Of a stretch of 64,000 nucleotides of DNA, positions 1-9,237 are shown one piece after another. The translations under genes were made by a program, and so were the position numbers. Source of the stretch: Bradyrhizobium sp. CB1015 (GTDB lineage: Bacteria; Pseudomonadota; Alphaproteobacteria; Rhizobiales; Xanthobacteraceae). Position 1 is the first letter of the stretch. Every line of letters starts with the position of its first letter. The stretch is taken from contig NZ_CP104174.1 in the NCBI RefSeq assembly GCF_025200925.1, positions 3,472,001-3,536,000 of the forward strand, read 5' to 3'. The notes below the pieces were generated by a model, which saw only the letters and a program-made list of their open reading frames with translations, made no database searches and had not been told where the DNA came from.

Positions 1-597
1 ATAGGTGTTGCGCACCATGAACTCTTTTAAGATGTCGTTCTGAATGGTGCCCGACAGCTTTTCCGGCGGCACGCCCTGTTCCTCGGCGGCGGCGACATAG
101 AGCGCGAGGATCGGCAGCACCGCGCCGTTCATGGTCATGGACACGCTCATCTGGTCCAGCGGAATCCCTGCGAACAGCGTGCGCATGTCGTAGATGGAAT
201 CGATGGCAACGCCGGCCATGCCGACATCGCCGCCGACGCGCGGATGGTCAGAGTCATAACCCCGGTGGGTGGCAAGATCGAAGGCGACCGAAAGGCCCTT
301 CTGCCCCGCCGCGAGGTTGCGGCGGTAGAACGCGTTGGAATCCTCCGCCGTGGAGAAGCCGGCATATTGCCTGACGGTCCAGGGCTGGTTGACATACATG
401 GTCGGGTAGGGGCCGCGCAGATAGGGCGCGATGCCCGGATAGGTCTCGAGGAAATCGAGCCCGGCGAGATCAGCCTCGCCATAGGCGGGTTTCACCAGAA
501 TGCCCTCCGGCGTCAGCCACGGCTCGGCGCTGCCAGCGGGTGTGGGGGTGGTGGCGCGCTCGAAAGCGACGTCGGCGAAATCAGGAATGCGGCTCAT
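1..597 (-). CDS. mutB: Methylmalonyl-CoA mutase large (catalytic) subunit, N-terminal part
   Basis: Catalyses the B12-dependent interconversion of succinyl-CoA and methylmalonyl-CoA (propionate metabolism). Only the first 199 residues are in the window; the rest, including the C-terminal cobalamin-binding domain, lies beyond base 1. The visible part matches the family closely: the stretch [16 protein letters not shown], then [20 protein letters not shown] and [13 protein letters not shown], all in the N-terminal acyl-CoA barrel. The ATG at 595-597 is followed at once by a plausible N-terminus. It is the last visible gene of a minus-strand set with the small subunit (mutA) and a GFA-family protein in between. 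The name scpA is also used for this gene in related organisms. Confidence 0.93.
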   Translation of the reverse strand, partial: MSRIPDFADVAFERATTPTPAGSAEPWLTPEGILVKPAYGEADLAGLDFLETYPGIAPYLRGPYPTMYVNQPWTVRQYAGFSTAEDSNAFYRRNLAAGQKGLSVAFDLATHRGYDSDHPRVGGDVGMAGVAIDSIYDMRTLFAGIPLDQMSVSMTMNGAVLPILALYVAAAEEQGVPPEKLSGTIQNDILKEFMVRNTY

Positions 598-618
598 GGC
601 TTCAACCATATCGTAGGC

Positions 619-1083
619 TCAATCATGATCCGGATGTTGATGGCTGACGATGGTCGCCATCTTCTCCGGTCCGTAATTCTGCTGCGTGGTCTGGCTCGGC
701 AAATTGGCAATGCCCACGACCCAGCCCAGGCGGGATTCGGTGCCGAACTGCCGCGTCGGGATGACGCGGTCGGGGTGGTCGAAGGTGCCGGTCATGATCT
801 CGATCCGGTCGCCGTCGATGCGGCCGAAGCTCAGCGGCGTGCCGCAGGCGGCGCAATAGCCGCGATCGGCGATCGAGGAGGAGCGGAAGAACGACGGCTT
901 GCCCTTGGTCCAGGCGAAATCAGTCTTGTTGACGTCGGCGAAAGAGGCGAACGGCGCGCCGCTCGCCTTCTGGCACATCCGGCAGTGGCAGATCGAAATC
1001 CTGGTCGGCGCCGTCATGACCGCAAAGCGCACGGCGCCGCATTGGCAGCCGCCGGTGAGAACGGGTTTGCTGGTGTCCGTCAT
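619..1083 (-). CDS. GFA/CENP-V family zinc protein
   Basis: A 154-residue protein of the glutathione-dependent formaldehyde-activating enzyme (GFA, Mss4-like fold) family. The zinc ligands are visible: C13 and C15 in GGCQCGAVRF, C32/C34/C37 in CHCRMCQ, and C77/C80 in CAACG. Most members bind zinc through these cysteines, but their substrates are generally unknown, so no formaldehyde role should be assumed. Its ATG overlaps the stop codon of mutA by four bases (1080-1083), and mutB starts 22 bases beyond its stop, so it is probably translated as part of the methylmalonyl-CoA mutase operon. A second GFA protein lies at 39339-39746. Confidence 0.9.
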   Translation of the reverse strand: MTDTSKPVLTGGCQCGAVRFAVMTAPTRISICHCRMCQKASGAPFASFADVNKTDFAWTKGKPSFFRSSSIADRGYCAACGTPLSFGRIDGDRIEIMTGTFDHPDRVIPTRQFGTESRLGWVVGIANLPSQTTQQNYGPEKMATIVSHQHPDHD

Positions 1084-2951
1084 GGCTGCTCCATCCGTCG
1101 GTAGGCGTCCTGCAGCGTCGCAAGCGCATCGCTTCCGGCGAAGACAAAACCCGTGACGCCGGCGGCCCGCAGCGCCGCCTCGGCCTCAGCCGGGCGGCCT
1201 GCCAGATAGATATGTCGCCCGCCGGCCGATTGCAGGGCCTTTGCCGCGGCCTCGGCATGTTCCGCATAGACCTTGTCGCTGGAACACAGACAGGCCAGCT
1301 CGGCGCCGGAGGACTTGAAGGCCGCGGCCAGCTTGGCGGGATCGGCAAAGCCCTCGCTGTCGACGGCCTGAATGCCGCCGGCCTCGAAGAAGCTCTTCGC
1401 GAACGTCGCGCGCGCGGTGAAATCGGCGGGCGTGCCGAGATTGGCCAGGAACACCTTTGGCCGTGCGCCCCGCGCCTTCGACATCGCGTCGGACTTGTCG
1501 CGTAGCGCCTCGAACGGTTCCGCCAGACGGATCGGCGGCAGAGCCTCGAACTTGTATGTCTGCTCGCCGTAGGGCGGAAGCGCAATCGGCGTTGCCTTCA
1601 GGACAGTGGCTTCGCTCTCATGCAGGTTCGGAAACTCGCTGGCGCCGGTCAGGACGTCGCGGCGCTTTGCGATATTGGCCGCGCGCGCCTTGCGCGTGGC
1701 CGCGACCTTGCTCTGGAATACACCCTGCTGAAGCGCGGCGAACGCGCCACCGGCCTTCGCGCTCTCCTGGAACAGCGCCCAGGCCGCTTCGCACAGCTGC
1801 GCCGTCAGCGTCTCGATGCCACCGGCGCCCGCCGCGGGATCGCTGACCTTGGCGAGGTTGCTTTCTTCCAGCAGCAGAAGCTGGGTGTTGCGCGCCACGC
1901 GCCGCGCGAACGGATCGGGCAGGCCGAGCGCCAGCGTATGCGGCAGCACGGTGATGGCGTTGGCGCCGGCGAGTCCCGCGGCGAAGGTCGCCATGGTCGC
2001 GCGCAACATGTTCACGTAGGGATCGCGCTGCGTCAGCATGCGCCAGGCCGTGTCGGCAGCGATGAACAGCGGCTTGGGCGTCAGCCCGCAAGCGCTCTCG
2101 ATGCGCGCCCATAGCAGCCGCAGCGCGCGGAATTTGGCCATGGTCAGGAATTGGTCGGCATCCGCGGCGAGCCGCGCATAGACCATGTCCTGCGCGGCTT
2201 CCAGCGGAATGCCCGCGCCTTCGATCGTGCGCAGATAAGCGACGCCGCAGGCCAGCACGAAAGCGAGCTCCTGCACCTCCGAGCCGCCGGCATCATGGAT
2301 CACGCGGCCGTCGGCGGAGGCAAACGGCCCCTTGAAGCCGAGCCCGGCGAGGCCCTTGATGGCGCCCGTGATCGCGGGGGCGATTTCGTCCCAAGTATAG
2401 GGGCTGTGACCCCACACCGCCCCGGCCGCAAGCGGATCGAGCCCGAAGCGGATGTTGCAGGCGCCGGGATCGAGGCCGTTGCTCTTCACATATTCTGCGA
2501 CATGGATCGCGGCCATCCGCGATTGCGGGCCGATCTCGAGCTCGATGCCGATCCCGGCGTCGAGATGAATGTCCTTCAAGACCTTTGCGACCGCGTCGGC
2601 CGAAGGTTCCAGGCCGAAACCGCGCGCGCCATTGGCGCCGGCGAATACCAGCGCAAGCCCGGTCGCACCGTTCTCCAGATCGTGCAGCGCCTGCGCATTC
2701 GCGAGCGCCGCATCAGGATGGTCGATCCGCTGGATGATCTGCCAGGGCGCGGCCGGCGGCCGGCCCACCACCGGCGCAACGCCCCTCGCGCGCGGATAGA
2801 GCGGTTCGATCTTGATGCCGTCATAGGTCTTGCCGACCAGCTTCTCGAACGGCGCGCCCTTCAGCACGCCGTCGACCAGCTTGCGCCAATCCTCGACGCT
2901 GGCCTTGGGAAAATCCGCCGCCAGCGGCAGGTCGTCAGTCACGGAGGTCAT
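1080..2951 (-). CDS. mutA: Methylmalonyl-CoA mutase small (non-catalytic) subunit
   Basis: A 623-residue protein matching the small subunit of heterodimeric methylmalonyl-CoA mutase, which stabilises the catalytic MutB chain. It starts with a typical N-terminus (LAADFPKASVEDWRKLVDGVLKG) and ends with a degenerate cobalamin-domain-like region (RPKVFLANLGTPADFTARATF and CLCSSDKVYAEHAEAAAKAL). That region lacks the DXHXXG cobalamin motif, as expected for this subunit. Length is normal for the family. It is first in a minus-strand operon, followed by the GFA gene (four-base overlap) and mutB. The gap of 81 bases to folK makes a promoter just upstream possible, though none is obvious. Confidence 0.93.
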   Translation of the reverse strand: MTSVTDDLPLAADFPKASVEDWRKLVDGVLKGAPFEKLVGKTYDGIKIEPLYPRARGVAPVVGRPPAAPWQIIQRIDHPDAALANAQALHDLENGATGLALVFAGANGARGFGLEPSADAVAKVLKDIHLDAGIGIELEIGPQSRMAAIHVAEYVKSNGLDPGACNIRFGLDPLAAGAVWGHSPYTWDEIAPAITGAIKGLAGLGFKGPFASADGRVIHDAGGSEVQELAFVLACGVAYLRTIEGAGIPLEAAQDMVYARLAADADQFLTMAKFRALRLLWARIESACGLTPKPLFIAADTAWRMLTQRDPYVNMLRATMATFAAGLAGANAITVLPHTLALGLPDPFARRVARNTQLLLLEESNLAKVSDPAAGAGGIETLTAQLCEAAWALFQESAKAGGAFAALQQGVFQSKVAATRKARAANIAKRRDVLTGASEFPNLHESEATVLKATPIALPPYGEQTYKFEALPPIRLAEPFEALRDKSDAMSKARGARPKVFLANLGTPADFTARATFAKSFFEAGGIQAVDSEGFADPAKLAAAFKSSGAELACLCSSDKVYAEHAEAAAKALQSAGGRHIYLAGRPAEAEAALRAAGVTGFVFAGSDALATLQDAYRRMEQP

Positions 2952-3032
2952 GCGGCGCGGGGCTCCCGAACGTCTTGTTATTCGCAGGCGAAATTGCCAC
3001 GGCGGACCGTTCCTGCAAACGGTTGTTTTTGG

Positions 3033-3524
3033 TTAACCGGTATCCGGAAGCCGCTCAATGCCTTGCGTCGAGACGCTGGCAAGCCCGTCGCGCACACGAA
3101 TGCCCGAGATCACGCGGTCCGGCGCGATTTCAGCCAGCGGCGCCAGCACGAAGGCGCGTTCGAACAGGTGCGGATGCGGCAGCGTCAGGTCGGGCTTCTG
3201 CAAGGCGACATCGTCATAGGCGATCATGTCGAGATCGAGCGTGCGCGGACCCCAGCGCCGCGCCTTGGTTCGTGTGCGGCCGAACTTCTGCTCGACTTTC
3301 TGCAGCACGAACAATAGCGCATGTGGATCGAGACTGGTCTCGATCTCGATACAGGCATTGATGAAGGGGTCCTGGTCCTCGTCGCCCCAGGGCGGGGTGG
3401 CATAGTCGGACGAGCGCGCGATCAGCGCCGCCTGTGCCATGCCGCAGATATGCGCGATCGCCTTTTGGAACGTCGCGCGGACATCGCCGACATTGCCGCC
3501 GAGAGCGATCAGCACGCTCGTCAT
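3033..3524 (-). CDS. folK: HPPK: 6-hydroxymethyl-7,8-dihydropterin pyrophosphokinase
   Basis: Transfers pyrophosphate from ATP to 6-hydroxymethyl-7,8-dihydropterin, the step before dihydropteroate synthase in folate synthesis. The 163-residue product starts with the ALGGNVGD motif and carries the HPPK signature RWGPRTLDLDMIAYDD, followed by LPHPHLFERAFVLAPLAEIAP. Its ATG (3522-3524) is one base from the stop of folB, so folP-folB-folK form one translationally linked minus-strand operon covering three consecutive enzymes of the pathway. Confidence 0.96.
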   Translation of the reverse strand: MTSVLIALGGNVGDVRATFQKAIAHICGMAQAALIARSSDYATPPWGDEDQDPFINACIEIETSLDPHALLFVLQKVEQKFGRTRTKARRWGPRTLDLDMIAYDDVALQKPDLTLPHPHLFERAFVLAPLAEIAPDRVISGIRVRDGLASVSTQGIERLPDTG

Positions 3525-3525
3525 G

Positions 3526-3894
3526 TCAGGGATGCCGCGAGCGCGTCAGCATGATGCCGACATCATCGAAGATCGCGGCGATCGGCGCGTGCGGCTTGTG
3601 CACCGTGACCTTCACGGCGCGGATGCGCGGGAAGTGCGACAGGATCGCATCGGCCACCGCGCCGGCCGCGCGCTCCAAGAGCTTGTAATTGGTGTTCTTG
3701 AACGCCGCCGTCGTCGTCGCCACGACATCGGCGTAGGACACCGTGTCGGCGAGCCGGTCGCTGCGCGCAGGCTCCGACAGGTCGGTATAGAGCTCGAGAT
3801 CGATGACGAAACGCTGGCCGACCTCGGTTTCGTGATCCATCACGCCATGACGGGCATGGATCGACAGGCCGGTGACGAAGATCGTGTCGGTCAT
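3526..3894 (-). CDS. folB: Dihydroneopterin aldolase
   Basis: Converts 7,8-dihydroneopterin to 6-hydroxymethyl-7,8-dihydropterin and glycolaldehyde. The 122-residue length is typical. Family features include the N-terminal FVTGLSIHARHGVMDHETEVGQ with the conserved HGV and E residues, and the C-terminal VKVTVHKPHAPI containing the catalytic lysine region. The start overlaps the folP stop by four bases (3891-3894), which implies translational coupling. Confidence 0.95.
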   Translation of the reverse strand: MTDTIFVTGLSIHARHGVMDHETEVGQRFVIDLELYTDLSEPARSDRLADTVSYADVVATTTAAFKNTNYKLLERAAGAVADAILSHFPRIRAVKVTVHKPHAPIAAIFDDVGIMLTRSRHP

Positions 3895-4751
3895 TGCTTG
3901 CTCTCGATGGCATGCGCCACCCGCAGGGCCTGCAGGGTTTCGGCGACGTCATGGGTCCGGATGATCTTGGCGCCGCGCTGCGCGGCGATCAGATGCGCCG
4001 CGATCGAGCCGGCGAGCCGCTCCGCGGGCTCCGACGGCGACACCGAGGCGATGAAGCGTTTTCGCGAGGCGCCGACCAGGATCGGCAGGCCGAACATGTC
4101 GAGCTCGCGCAAGCGCGCCAGCGCGGTCATGCTCTGCTCGGCGGTCTTGCCGAAGCCGATCCCGGGATCGAGCACGATCTTGTCGCGCGCGATGCCGGCT
4201 TTTGCGGCAAGATCCAGCGAGCGCAGGAAGAATGTCTTGATGTCCGCGACGATGTCGATGGCGGGATCGACGCTGTCGCGGTTGTGCATGACGATGACAG
4301 GGGCGCCCCTGGCGGCGATCAGCGGCGCCATCTCGGCGTCGCCTTGCAGGCCCCAGACGTCGTTGGCGATCGCCGCGCCCTGGTCGAGCGCGAAGGCCAC
4401 CACCTCCGCCTTCATGCTGTCGATCGAGACGGGCACGCCGAGCGCCACGACGTCCGAGAGCACCGGCTTCAGCCGCGCGAGCTCATCCGCCGCGGTGACC
4501 GGCCGGGCGCCTTTGTAGGGCCGGGTGGATTCGGCGCCGATATCGATCATGTCGACGCCGGCGGCGATCATCGCCCGCGCCCGCGCCAGCGCCCGCGCGG
4601 GCGCGATGAACTCGCCGCCGTCGGAGAAGGAATCCGGGGTGATGTTGAGCACGCCCATCACCGCAGGAAGCGGGCGGCCCACGAGCGCCCGCAGCGCGTC
4701 GGTCCCGGCCGAGCCGGCCGGCTTGACGGAAGAGGAGGGCGAGGCATTCAT
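3891..4751 (-). CDS. folP: Dihydropteroate synthase
   Basis: Condenses p-aminobenzoate with hydroxymethyldihydropterin pyrophosphate; it is the sulfonamide target. Signature elements are VMGVLNITPDSFSDGG, the DIGAESTRP loop, DPGIGFGKT and GASRKRFI near the C-terminus. The open frame extends to a TTG at 4787, but the ATG at 4749-4751 (MNASPSS) gives 286 residues and a more usual N-terminus; neither start has a strong ribosome binding site. First gene of the folP-folB-folK operon. Confidence 0.94.
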   Translation of the reverse strand: MNASPSSSVKPAGSAGTDALRALVGRPLPAVMGVLNITPDSFSDGGEFIAPARALARARAMIAAGVDMIDIGAESTRPYKGARPVTAADELARLKPVLSDVVALGVPVSIDSMKAEVVAFALDQGAAIANDVWGLQGDAEMAPLIAARGAPVIVMHNRDSVDPAIDIVADIKTFFLRSLDLAAKAGIARDKIVLDPGIGFGKTAEQSMTALARLRELDMFGLPILVGASRKRFIASVSPSEPAERLAGSIAAHLIAAQRGAKIIRTHDVAETLQALRVAHAIESKQ

Positions 4752-4839
4752 GCGGCCCGCTTTGCGCGGTCGCGAAGGGGGTGTCAAGACGGATTGGGGG
4801 CCTTTAGCATGGACAGACGTAGCGCTGGATGAATGCTCT

Positions 4840-4970
4840 CGTGCCCCGGACGCAGCGCAACGCTCCTTCAGCGGTGCGCTGCAGAGCCGGGGCCCATGTC
4901 ACCGAGAGCTGTCTGGGTCCCGGCTCTGCGCAGCACGCCTAAGGGCGTTGCAGCGCGTCCGGGACATGAG
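4840..4970. repeat. Intergenic palindromic repeat, family A copy 1
   Basis: Imperfect inverted repeat filling most of the gap between folP and the DUF4332 gene. The left arm starts CGTGCCCCGGACGCAGCGCA (4840) and the right arm ends GCAGCGCGTCCGGGACATG (near 4968). Both inner segments contain the phrase AGAGCCGGG or its complement CCCGGCTCTGC. A related copy with the same arms lies at 19788-19927. Such elements are dispersed in Bradyrhizobium-type genomes; they encode nothing. Confidence 0.75.
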
Positions 4971-4983
4971 ACCCAACGCAGAG

Positions 4984-5391
4984 CTAATACGTAATCTTCG
5001 GCGGCAGCTTCTTGGCCTTGGCGATGATGTCGCCGACCGACTTCTCGGAAGGCAGGAGGCGGACGAGTTTCTTCTTCTCGTTGGCCTCGCGCATGCTCTG
5101 CGCCAGCCTCGCCGGATTTCGATAGGCGAGCTCGCGCACGGTGGTGACGCCGGCGGCGCGGACGAGCCCGACCTTGGCCCTGCCCATGCCGGGGATGCGC
5201 ATGTAGTCGGAGACGTTGGCCCATTCCAGCAATTGCTGCTCGCTGATGCCGGTCTTGGCCGAAAGCGCCTTGCGGCCCTTCACGGTCGAGGCCGCCTCGA
5301 GCAGCGCGTCGGTGGTGCGGATTCCTTGCGCCTTCAGCTTGTTGGCGGCAAAGGCCGGCAGGCCCTCAATCTCGGAGATCGGATATGTCAT
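4984..5391 (-). CDS. DUF4332 domain protein (helix-hairpin-helix repeats)
   Basis: A 135-residue protein with two helix-hairpin-helix-like units: IEGLPAFAANKLKAQGIRTT near the N-terminus and MRIPGMGRAKVGLVRAAGVT in the middle. This matches the DUF4332 family, whose members resemble DNA-binding HhH domains but have no established role. It is encoded 24 bases from the next minus-strand gene, a DUF2267-like protein, and may be co-transcribed with it. Function unknown. Confidence 0.8.
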   Translation of the reverse strand: MTYPISEIEGLPAFAANKLKAQGIRTTDALLEAASTVKGRKALSAKTGISEQQLLEWANVSDYMRIPGMGRAKVGLVRAAGVTTVRELAYRNPARLAQSMREANEKKKLVRLLPSEKSVGDIIAKAKKLPPKITY

Positions 5392-5415
5392 GATACTCGA
5401 TATGAAAAGCGTCGC

Positions 5416-5781
5416 TCAGGCGAACTGGCTGAGGCCCGGCGTCCCCGCGATGATCTTGCCCATCTGATCCGCTCCGATTTTGTCTCGCCCGTAGCGGAAA
5501 AGTTCACGGGCGACGTTTTGAATCTCGGACATGCCGAGCCCCAGGCCCATCAGGCGCGTGCCGACGGCCATCAAGCCGCCGCCCATCAGCCGCGACAGGC
5601 CGCCACCGCTCCTGGACGCCTCGATCGCAGCTTCCGCTCCGGCAATCTGGTCGATCAGGGCCTGCACGCTGTCGGAAGGACCCTCGCTGCGAAGGAAGGC
5701 CAGGATGATGCCGACGGTCTTTTCAGCGACAGCACCATCTATGCTGGCGTTTGTCGCCAGCCGTCCGATCAGCTCGTCCAT
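5416..5781 (-). CDS. DUF2267-like small protein
   Basis: A 121-residue protein with a helical N-terminal part (ELIGRLATNASIDGAVAEKT and the following ILAFLRSEGP), a Gly/Met-rich middle (SGGGLSRLMGGGLMAVGTRL) and a helical C-terminus. The N-terminus resembles DUF2267 proteins, but the assignment is from memory of the family and is not certain. No catalytic motif, signal peptide or membrane segment is evident. It starts at ATG 5779-5781 and is the upstream partner of the DUF4332 gene. Confidence 0.7.
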   Translation of the reverse strand: MDELIGRLATNASIDGAVAEKTVGIILAFLRSEGPSDSVQALIDQIAGAEAAIEASRSGGGLSRLMGGGLMAVGTRLMGLGLGMSEIQNVARELFRYGRDKIGADQMGKIIAGTPGLSQFA

Positions 5782-6119
5782 AAGACCCGCCCCTCAGCCG
5801 GTTTACATTCCGGAGTATTGCTTTCGAAAACGATCTTGAGCCGGTGTGACGTGAAATACAAGCGATGAACGCATGCGCCGTCGCGAACGCGCGAAAAGTG
5901 TTGCCGCCGTGCAAGAGCCGAGAACGAATCGGCGAAAAATTGCCGCGTTGCGAACGCCGCGTTCCTACTTTCGGCCGATCTCGTCCGTCCGTGTCCGACA
6001 ATGTCGCATGCGCAGGAGCCGCTGAACCGTTTTAATCGGCGCGCGAGATGCGTTAAACTACGGAACTGGTGCATTTGAGTTTCAATACGCGAAACTCAGC
6101 AGAGAGATCAGAGAGAATA
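5782..6119. other. Divergent intergenic region, nothing identified
   Basis: 338 bases between the minus-strand DUF2267-like gene and the plus-strand HerA-like ATPase gene. It should carry promoters for both. I see no convincing RNA gene, repeat or palindromic operator. A purine-rich stretch (AGAGAGATCAGAGAGA) just before 6120 probably holds the ribosome binding site of the ATPase gene. Confidence 0.5.
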
Positions 6120-7742
6120 ATGACCGCACAGGACAGCAAGCTCGGCGATACCGACGCCAAGATCTTCGTCGGCAAGGGAGACGAGCAGGCATGGCTGACG
6201 CTTGCGCTCGCCAATCGCCACGGCCTCGTCACGGGTGCAACCGGAACCGGCAAGACCGTGTCGCTGCAAGTGATGGCGGAAGGATTTGCGCGCGCCGGTG
6301 TTCCGGTCTTCGCGGCCGACATCAAGGGCGACCTCTCCGGCATCTGCCAGATCGGCGAACCCAAGGATTTCATCGTCAAGCGCGCCACCGAAATGGGGCT
6401 GAGATTCCAGCCCGATCAGTTCTCGACGGTGTTCTGGGATGTATTCGGCGAGCAGGGCCACCCGGTGCGCGCGACCGTCACGGAAATGGGGCCGCTTCTG
6501 CTCGCGCGCATGCTCGATCTGAACGACGTGCAGGAAGGCGTGCTCAACGTCGCCTTCCGCGTCGCCGACGACAACGGCCTGACCTTGATCGACATGAAGG
6601 ATCTGCGGGCGCTGCTCGACGCCATCGTGCCCGACAGCGGAAAGAAGGCTGCGGACGCGGAGGAGGATCCGCTCGCCGCCATCCGCAAGGCCGCTCAGGG
6701 GTTCGGCAACGTCACCAAGGCGACCGTCGGCACCATCCAGCGCCAGCTCCTGGTGCTGGAGAACCAGGGCGGCACCAAATTCTTCGGCGAGCCGGCGCTG
6801 ACGCTCAAGGACTTCATGAAGACCGACAGCGACGGCCGCGGCATGGTGAACATTCTGGTTGCCGACAAGCTGCTCCAGAACCCCAGGCTGTACGCGACGT
6901 TCCTGCTCTGGATGTTGTCGGAGCTGTTCGAGGAGCTGCCCGAAGCCGGCGATCTGCCCAAGCCGAAGCTGGTGTTCTTCTTCGACGAGGCGCATCTGTT
7001 GTTCAACGACGCGCCCAAGGCGCTGATGGACAAGATCGAGCAGGTGGTCCGCCTGATCCGCTCCAAGGGCGTCGGCGTCTACTTCGTGACTCAAAACCCG
7101 CTCGACGTGCCCGACCGCGTGCTCGGACAATTGGGCAACCGGGTGCAGCACGCATTGCGTGCCTTCACCCCGCGCGACCAGAAGGCGGTCGCCGCTGCGG
7201 CGCAGACCTTCCGGCCCAACCCGAAGCTCGACACCGCAAAGGTGATCATGGAGCTCGGCAAGGGCGAGGCGCTGGTGTCCTTCCTCGAGGGCAACGGCAC
7301 GCCTTCGATGGTGGAGCGGGTGATGATCCGGCCGCCGTCGGCCCGCATCGGACCGATCACGCCGGACGAGCGCAAGGCGATCATGGCGGCAAGCCCGGTG
7401 AAGGGCAAATATGACACGGCCGTCGATGCCGAGTCCGCCTACGAGATGATCCACAAGCGCATCGCCGGCACGGCAGCGACGGCCGACGGCCCTGCGGGCG
7501 CAGGCGGCGGCGGCGTCCTCGGCCAGATCGGCTCGATCGTCGGCACCATCTTCGGCACCAACGTCAAGCGAGGTCGTCTGTCGACCGGCCAGGTCATTGC
7601 CCGTGACGTGACGCGATCGGTCACCAACCAGGTGATCGGCGGGATGGCCGCCAATATCGGCAAGTCGATCGGCGGCCAGCTCGGCGGCTCGATCGGCCGT
7701 ACGCTGGTCCGCGGCGCGCTCGGCGGATTGCTGCGGCGTTAG
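6120..7742 (+). CDS. HerA/FtsK-like ATPase (DUF853, YjgR type)
   Basis: A P-loop ATPase of about 540 residues resembling E. coli YjgR and the HerA-HP family. Walker A is GATGTGKT at residues 39-46 and Walker B is the hydrophobic run ending FFFDEAH. The region [13 protein letters not shown] and the tract [17 protein letters not shown] are typical of this family. The C-terminus is Gly-rich with [19 protein letters not shown]. The open frame extends to 6069, but ATG 6120 follows a purine-rich ribosome binding site and starts where family members start. The cellular role is not established; related HerA proteins move along DNA. It stands alone between intergenic regions. Confidence 0.88.
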   Translation: MTAQDSKLGDTDAKIFVGKGDEQAWLTLALANRHGLVTGATGTGKTVSLQVMAEGFARAGVPVFAADIKGDLSGICQIGEPKDFIVKRATEMGLRFQPDQFSTVFWDVFGEQGHPVRATVTEMGPLLLARMLDLNDVQEGVLNVAFRVADDNGLTLIDMKDLRALLDAIVPDSGKKAADAEEDPLAAIRKAAQGFGNVTKATVGTIQRQLLVLENQGGTKFFGEPALTLKDFMKTDSDGRGMVNILVADKLLQNPRLYATFLLWMLSELFEELPEAGDLPKPKLVFFFDEAHLLFNDAPKALMDKIEQVVRLIRSKGVGVYFVTQNPLDVPDRVLGQLGNRVQHALRAFTPRDQKAVAAAAQTFRPNPKLDTAKVIMELGKGEALVSFLEGNGTPSMVERVMIRPPSARIGPITPDERKAIMAASPVKGKYDTAVDAESAYEMIHKRIAGTAATADGPAGAGGGGVLGQIGSIVGTIFGTNVKRGRLSTGQVIARDVTRSVTNQVIGGMAANIGKSIGGQLGGSIGRTLVRGALGGLLRR

Positions 7743-7884
7743 GCAGTACGCCCCATTGGCAAGGCAATGCACCGACCTCTTCCGCCATCTGCGAGGGGCC
7801 GAATGTTACACATCCAGGTGAGGGGACTCTCCAAGCCGCTGCCGGTCTGCTAGGTCCTGTGTCGTCGCCGCTCAGGACCACACC

Positions 7885-9213
7885 GTGACCCCATCCGCCC
7901 GATTAGCCAAGCCTGACGCACCCAGACGCCCGTCGCTGCGTGCGCCGCTGGATCTGCTTTTTCTGTTCTGCTGCGTCCTCCTGGCGGCCGACGTGCTCGT
8001 CCCCGAGATTTTCGGCCGCGGCAAGACCAAGGACTACTCGCTCTGGTACTGGGCCGGCCAGCAGGTCTTGCAGGGCGGGCCGCTCTATCCTACCTCGCCC
8101 GTCGAACATTTCGATTTCATCTATCCACCGCTGCCGGCAATCCTGCTGGCGATCCCGAGCTGGTTCGGCAAGATCCCGCTCTATGTCGTCCTGTCGATCT
8201 TGAACGCCGTGGCGTGGTGGTACACCGCGGCGTTCTCCCAGGTCATGACCGGCTCGGACCGCGCGCCGGGTCGTTGGCTCGAGGCGCTGCCGGTCGTCGT
8301 CACCGTGACCTTCGTGTTCGACATGTTCGACCTCGGCCAGCCGAACCTCCTCCTGCTGGCGATGATGCTCTACGGCTTCTGGAGCTTGCGGCATCAGCGA
8401 TCGTGGCTCGCCGGTTTCATGTTCGCGCTCGCCGCCGCCATCAAGGTGTTCCCGATCGCCGTGCTGCCTTATCTGGCCTGGCGGCGCAAATGGGCGGCCC
8501 TGGTCGGCACGATCGTCTTCACCGGCATTCTTCTCTACGTGGTGCCGGCACCGATCCGCGGCTTCGAGCGCAACGCGGCTGAGCTCGCGACCTGGTACCA
8601 GGGCATGGTCGGGACGAGCTCGGAAAAGGGCTTTGGCCAGCGTGCCGAGCAGAACTGGTCGTGGGTCAACCAGTCCCTCATTGCCGTCACGCATCGCCTG
8701 GTCCGGCCGATCAACTACAATCAGGACGATCCCAACAAGCCGGCCCGCACCATGAATGTGATCGACGTCGACTACAGGACGGCGAACTGGATCGTGCTTG
8801 CGCTGTCGGCGCTGCTCGGGCTCGGCTTCGTTGCGATCATGCCGCGGCAAGCGCGGCGGACGGCGCGCTCGGACGCCGAGGAGCTCGGCATCTTGTTCTG
8901 CCTCATGACGGTGGCCTCGCCTCTGGCCCGGCAATACTATTTCATGTGGCTGTACTTCCCGGTGACGGTGTTGATGCATCGGGCCGCCTTCGACGAGCGA
9001 GCGCATGTGCGCCTGGGAACCTGGCTCGCCCTGGGTGCGGCGGGCCTCCTCATGCTGCTGTCGCTGCCGTGGTTTCCGATCGTCATCCAGGCCTGGGGCA
9101 ACAACTTCGCTGCGACCGCGGTCCTCGCAGGGTGCCTCGCCTGGCACATCCGGCATCCGCCGCTTGCGGCTAGCCCCGAGGCCGCGCCGGCGCTAAAACC
9201 CGGGACCTCTTGA
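7885..9213 (+). CDS. GT87-type membrane glycosyltransferase (DUF2029)
   Basis: A 442-residue polytopic inner-membrane protein with about ten hydrophobic segments. It matches the GT-C fold glycosyltransferase 87/DUF2029 family: an early aromatic/acidic motif (DYSLWYWAGQQVLQGGPLYP) followed by FIYPPLPAILLAIPSWFG, then DLGQPNLLLLAMMLYGFW and AAAIKVFPIAVLPYLAWRRK. Family members are polyprenyl-phosphate-sugar-dependent mannosyl- or arabinosyltransferases; the substrate here is not predictable. The start codon at 7885 is a GTG. It ends 24 bases before the M20 peptidase, so the two may be co-transcribed without an obvious functional link. Confidence 0.85.
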   Translation: MTPSARLAKPDAPRRPSLRAPLDLLFLFCCVLLAADVLVPEIFGRGKTKDYSLWYWAGQQVLQGGPLYPTSPVEHFDFIYPPLPAILLAIPSWFGKIPLYVVLSILNAVAWWYTAAFSQVMTGSDRAPGRWLEALPVVVTVTFVFDMFDLGQPNLLLLAMMLYGFWSLRHQRSWLAGFMFALAAAIKVFPIAVLPYLAWRRKWAALVGTIVFTGILLYVVPAPIRGFERNAAELATWYQGMVGTSSEKGFGQRAEQNWSWVNQSLIAVTHRLVRPINYNQDDPNKPARTMNVIDVDYRTANWIVLALSALLGLGFVAIMPRQARRTARSDAEELGILFCLMTVASPLARQYYFMWLYFPVTVLMHRAAFDERAHVRLGTWLALGAAGLLMLLSLPWFPIVIQAWGNNFAATAVLAGCLAWHIRHPPLAASPEAAPALKPGTS

Positions 9214-9237
9214 GACTCAAAACCAGGATTCGCAATC

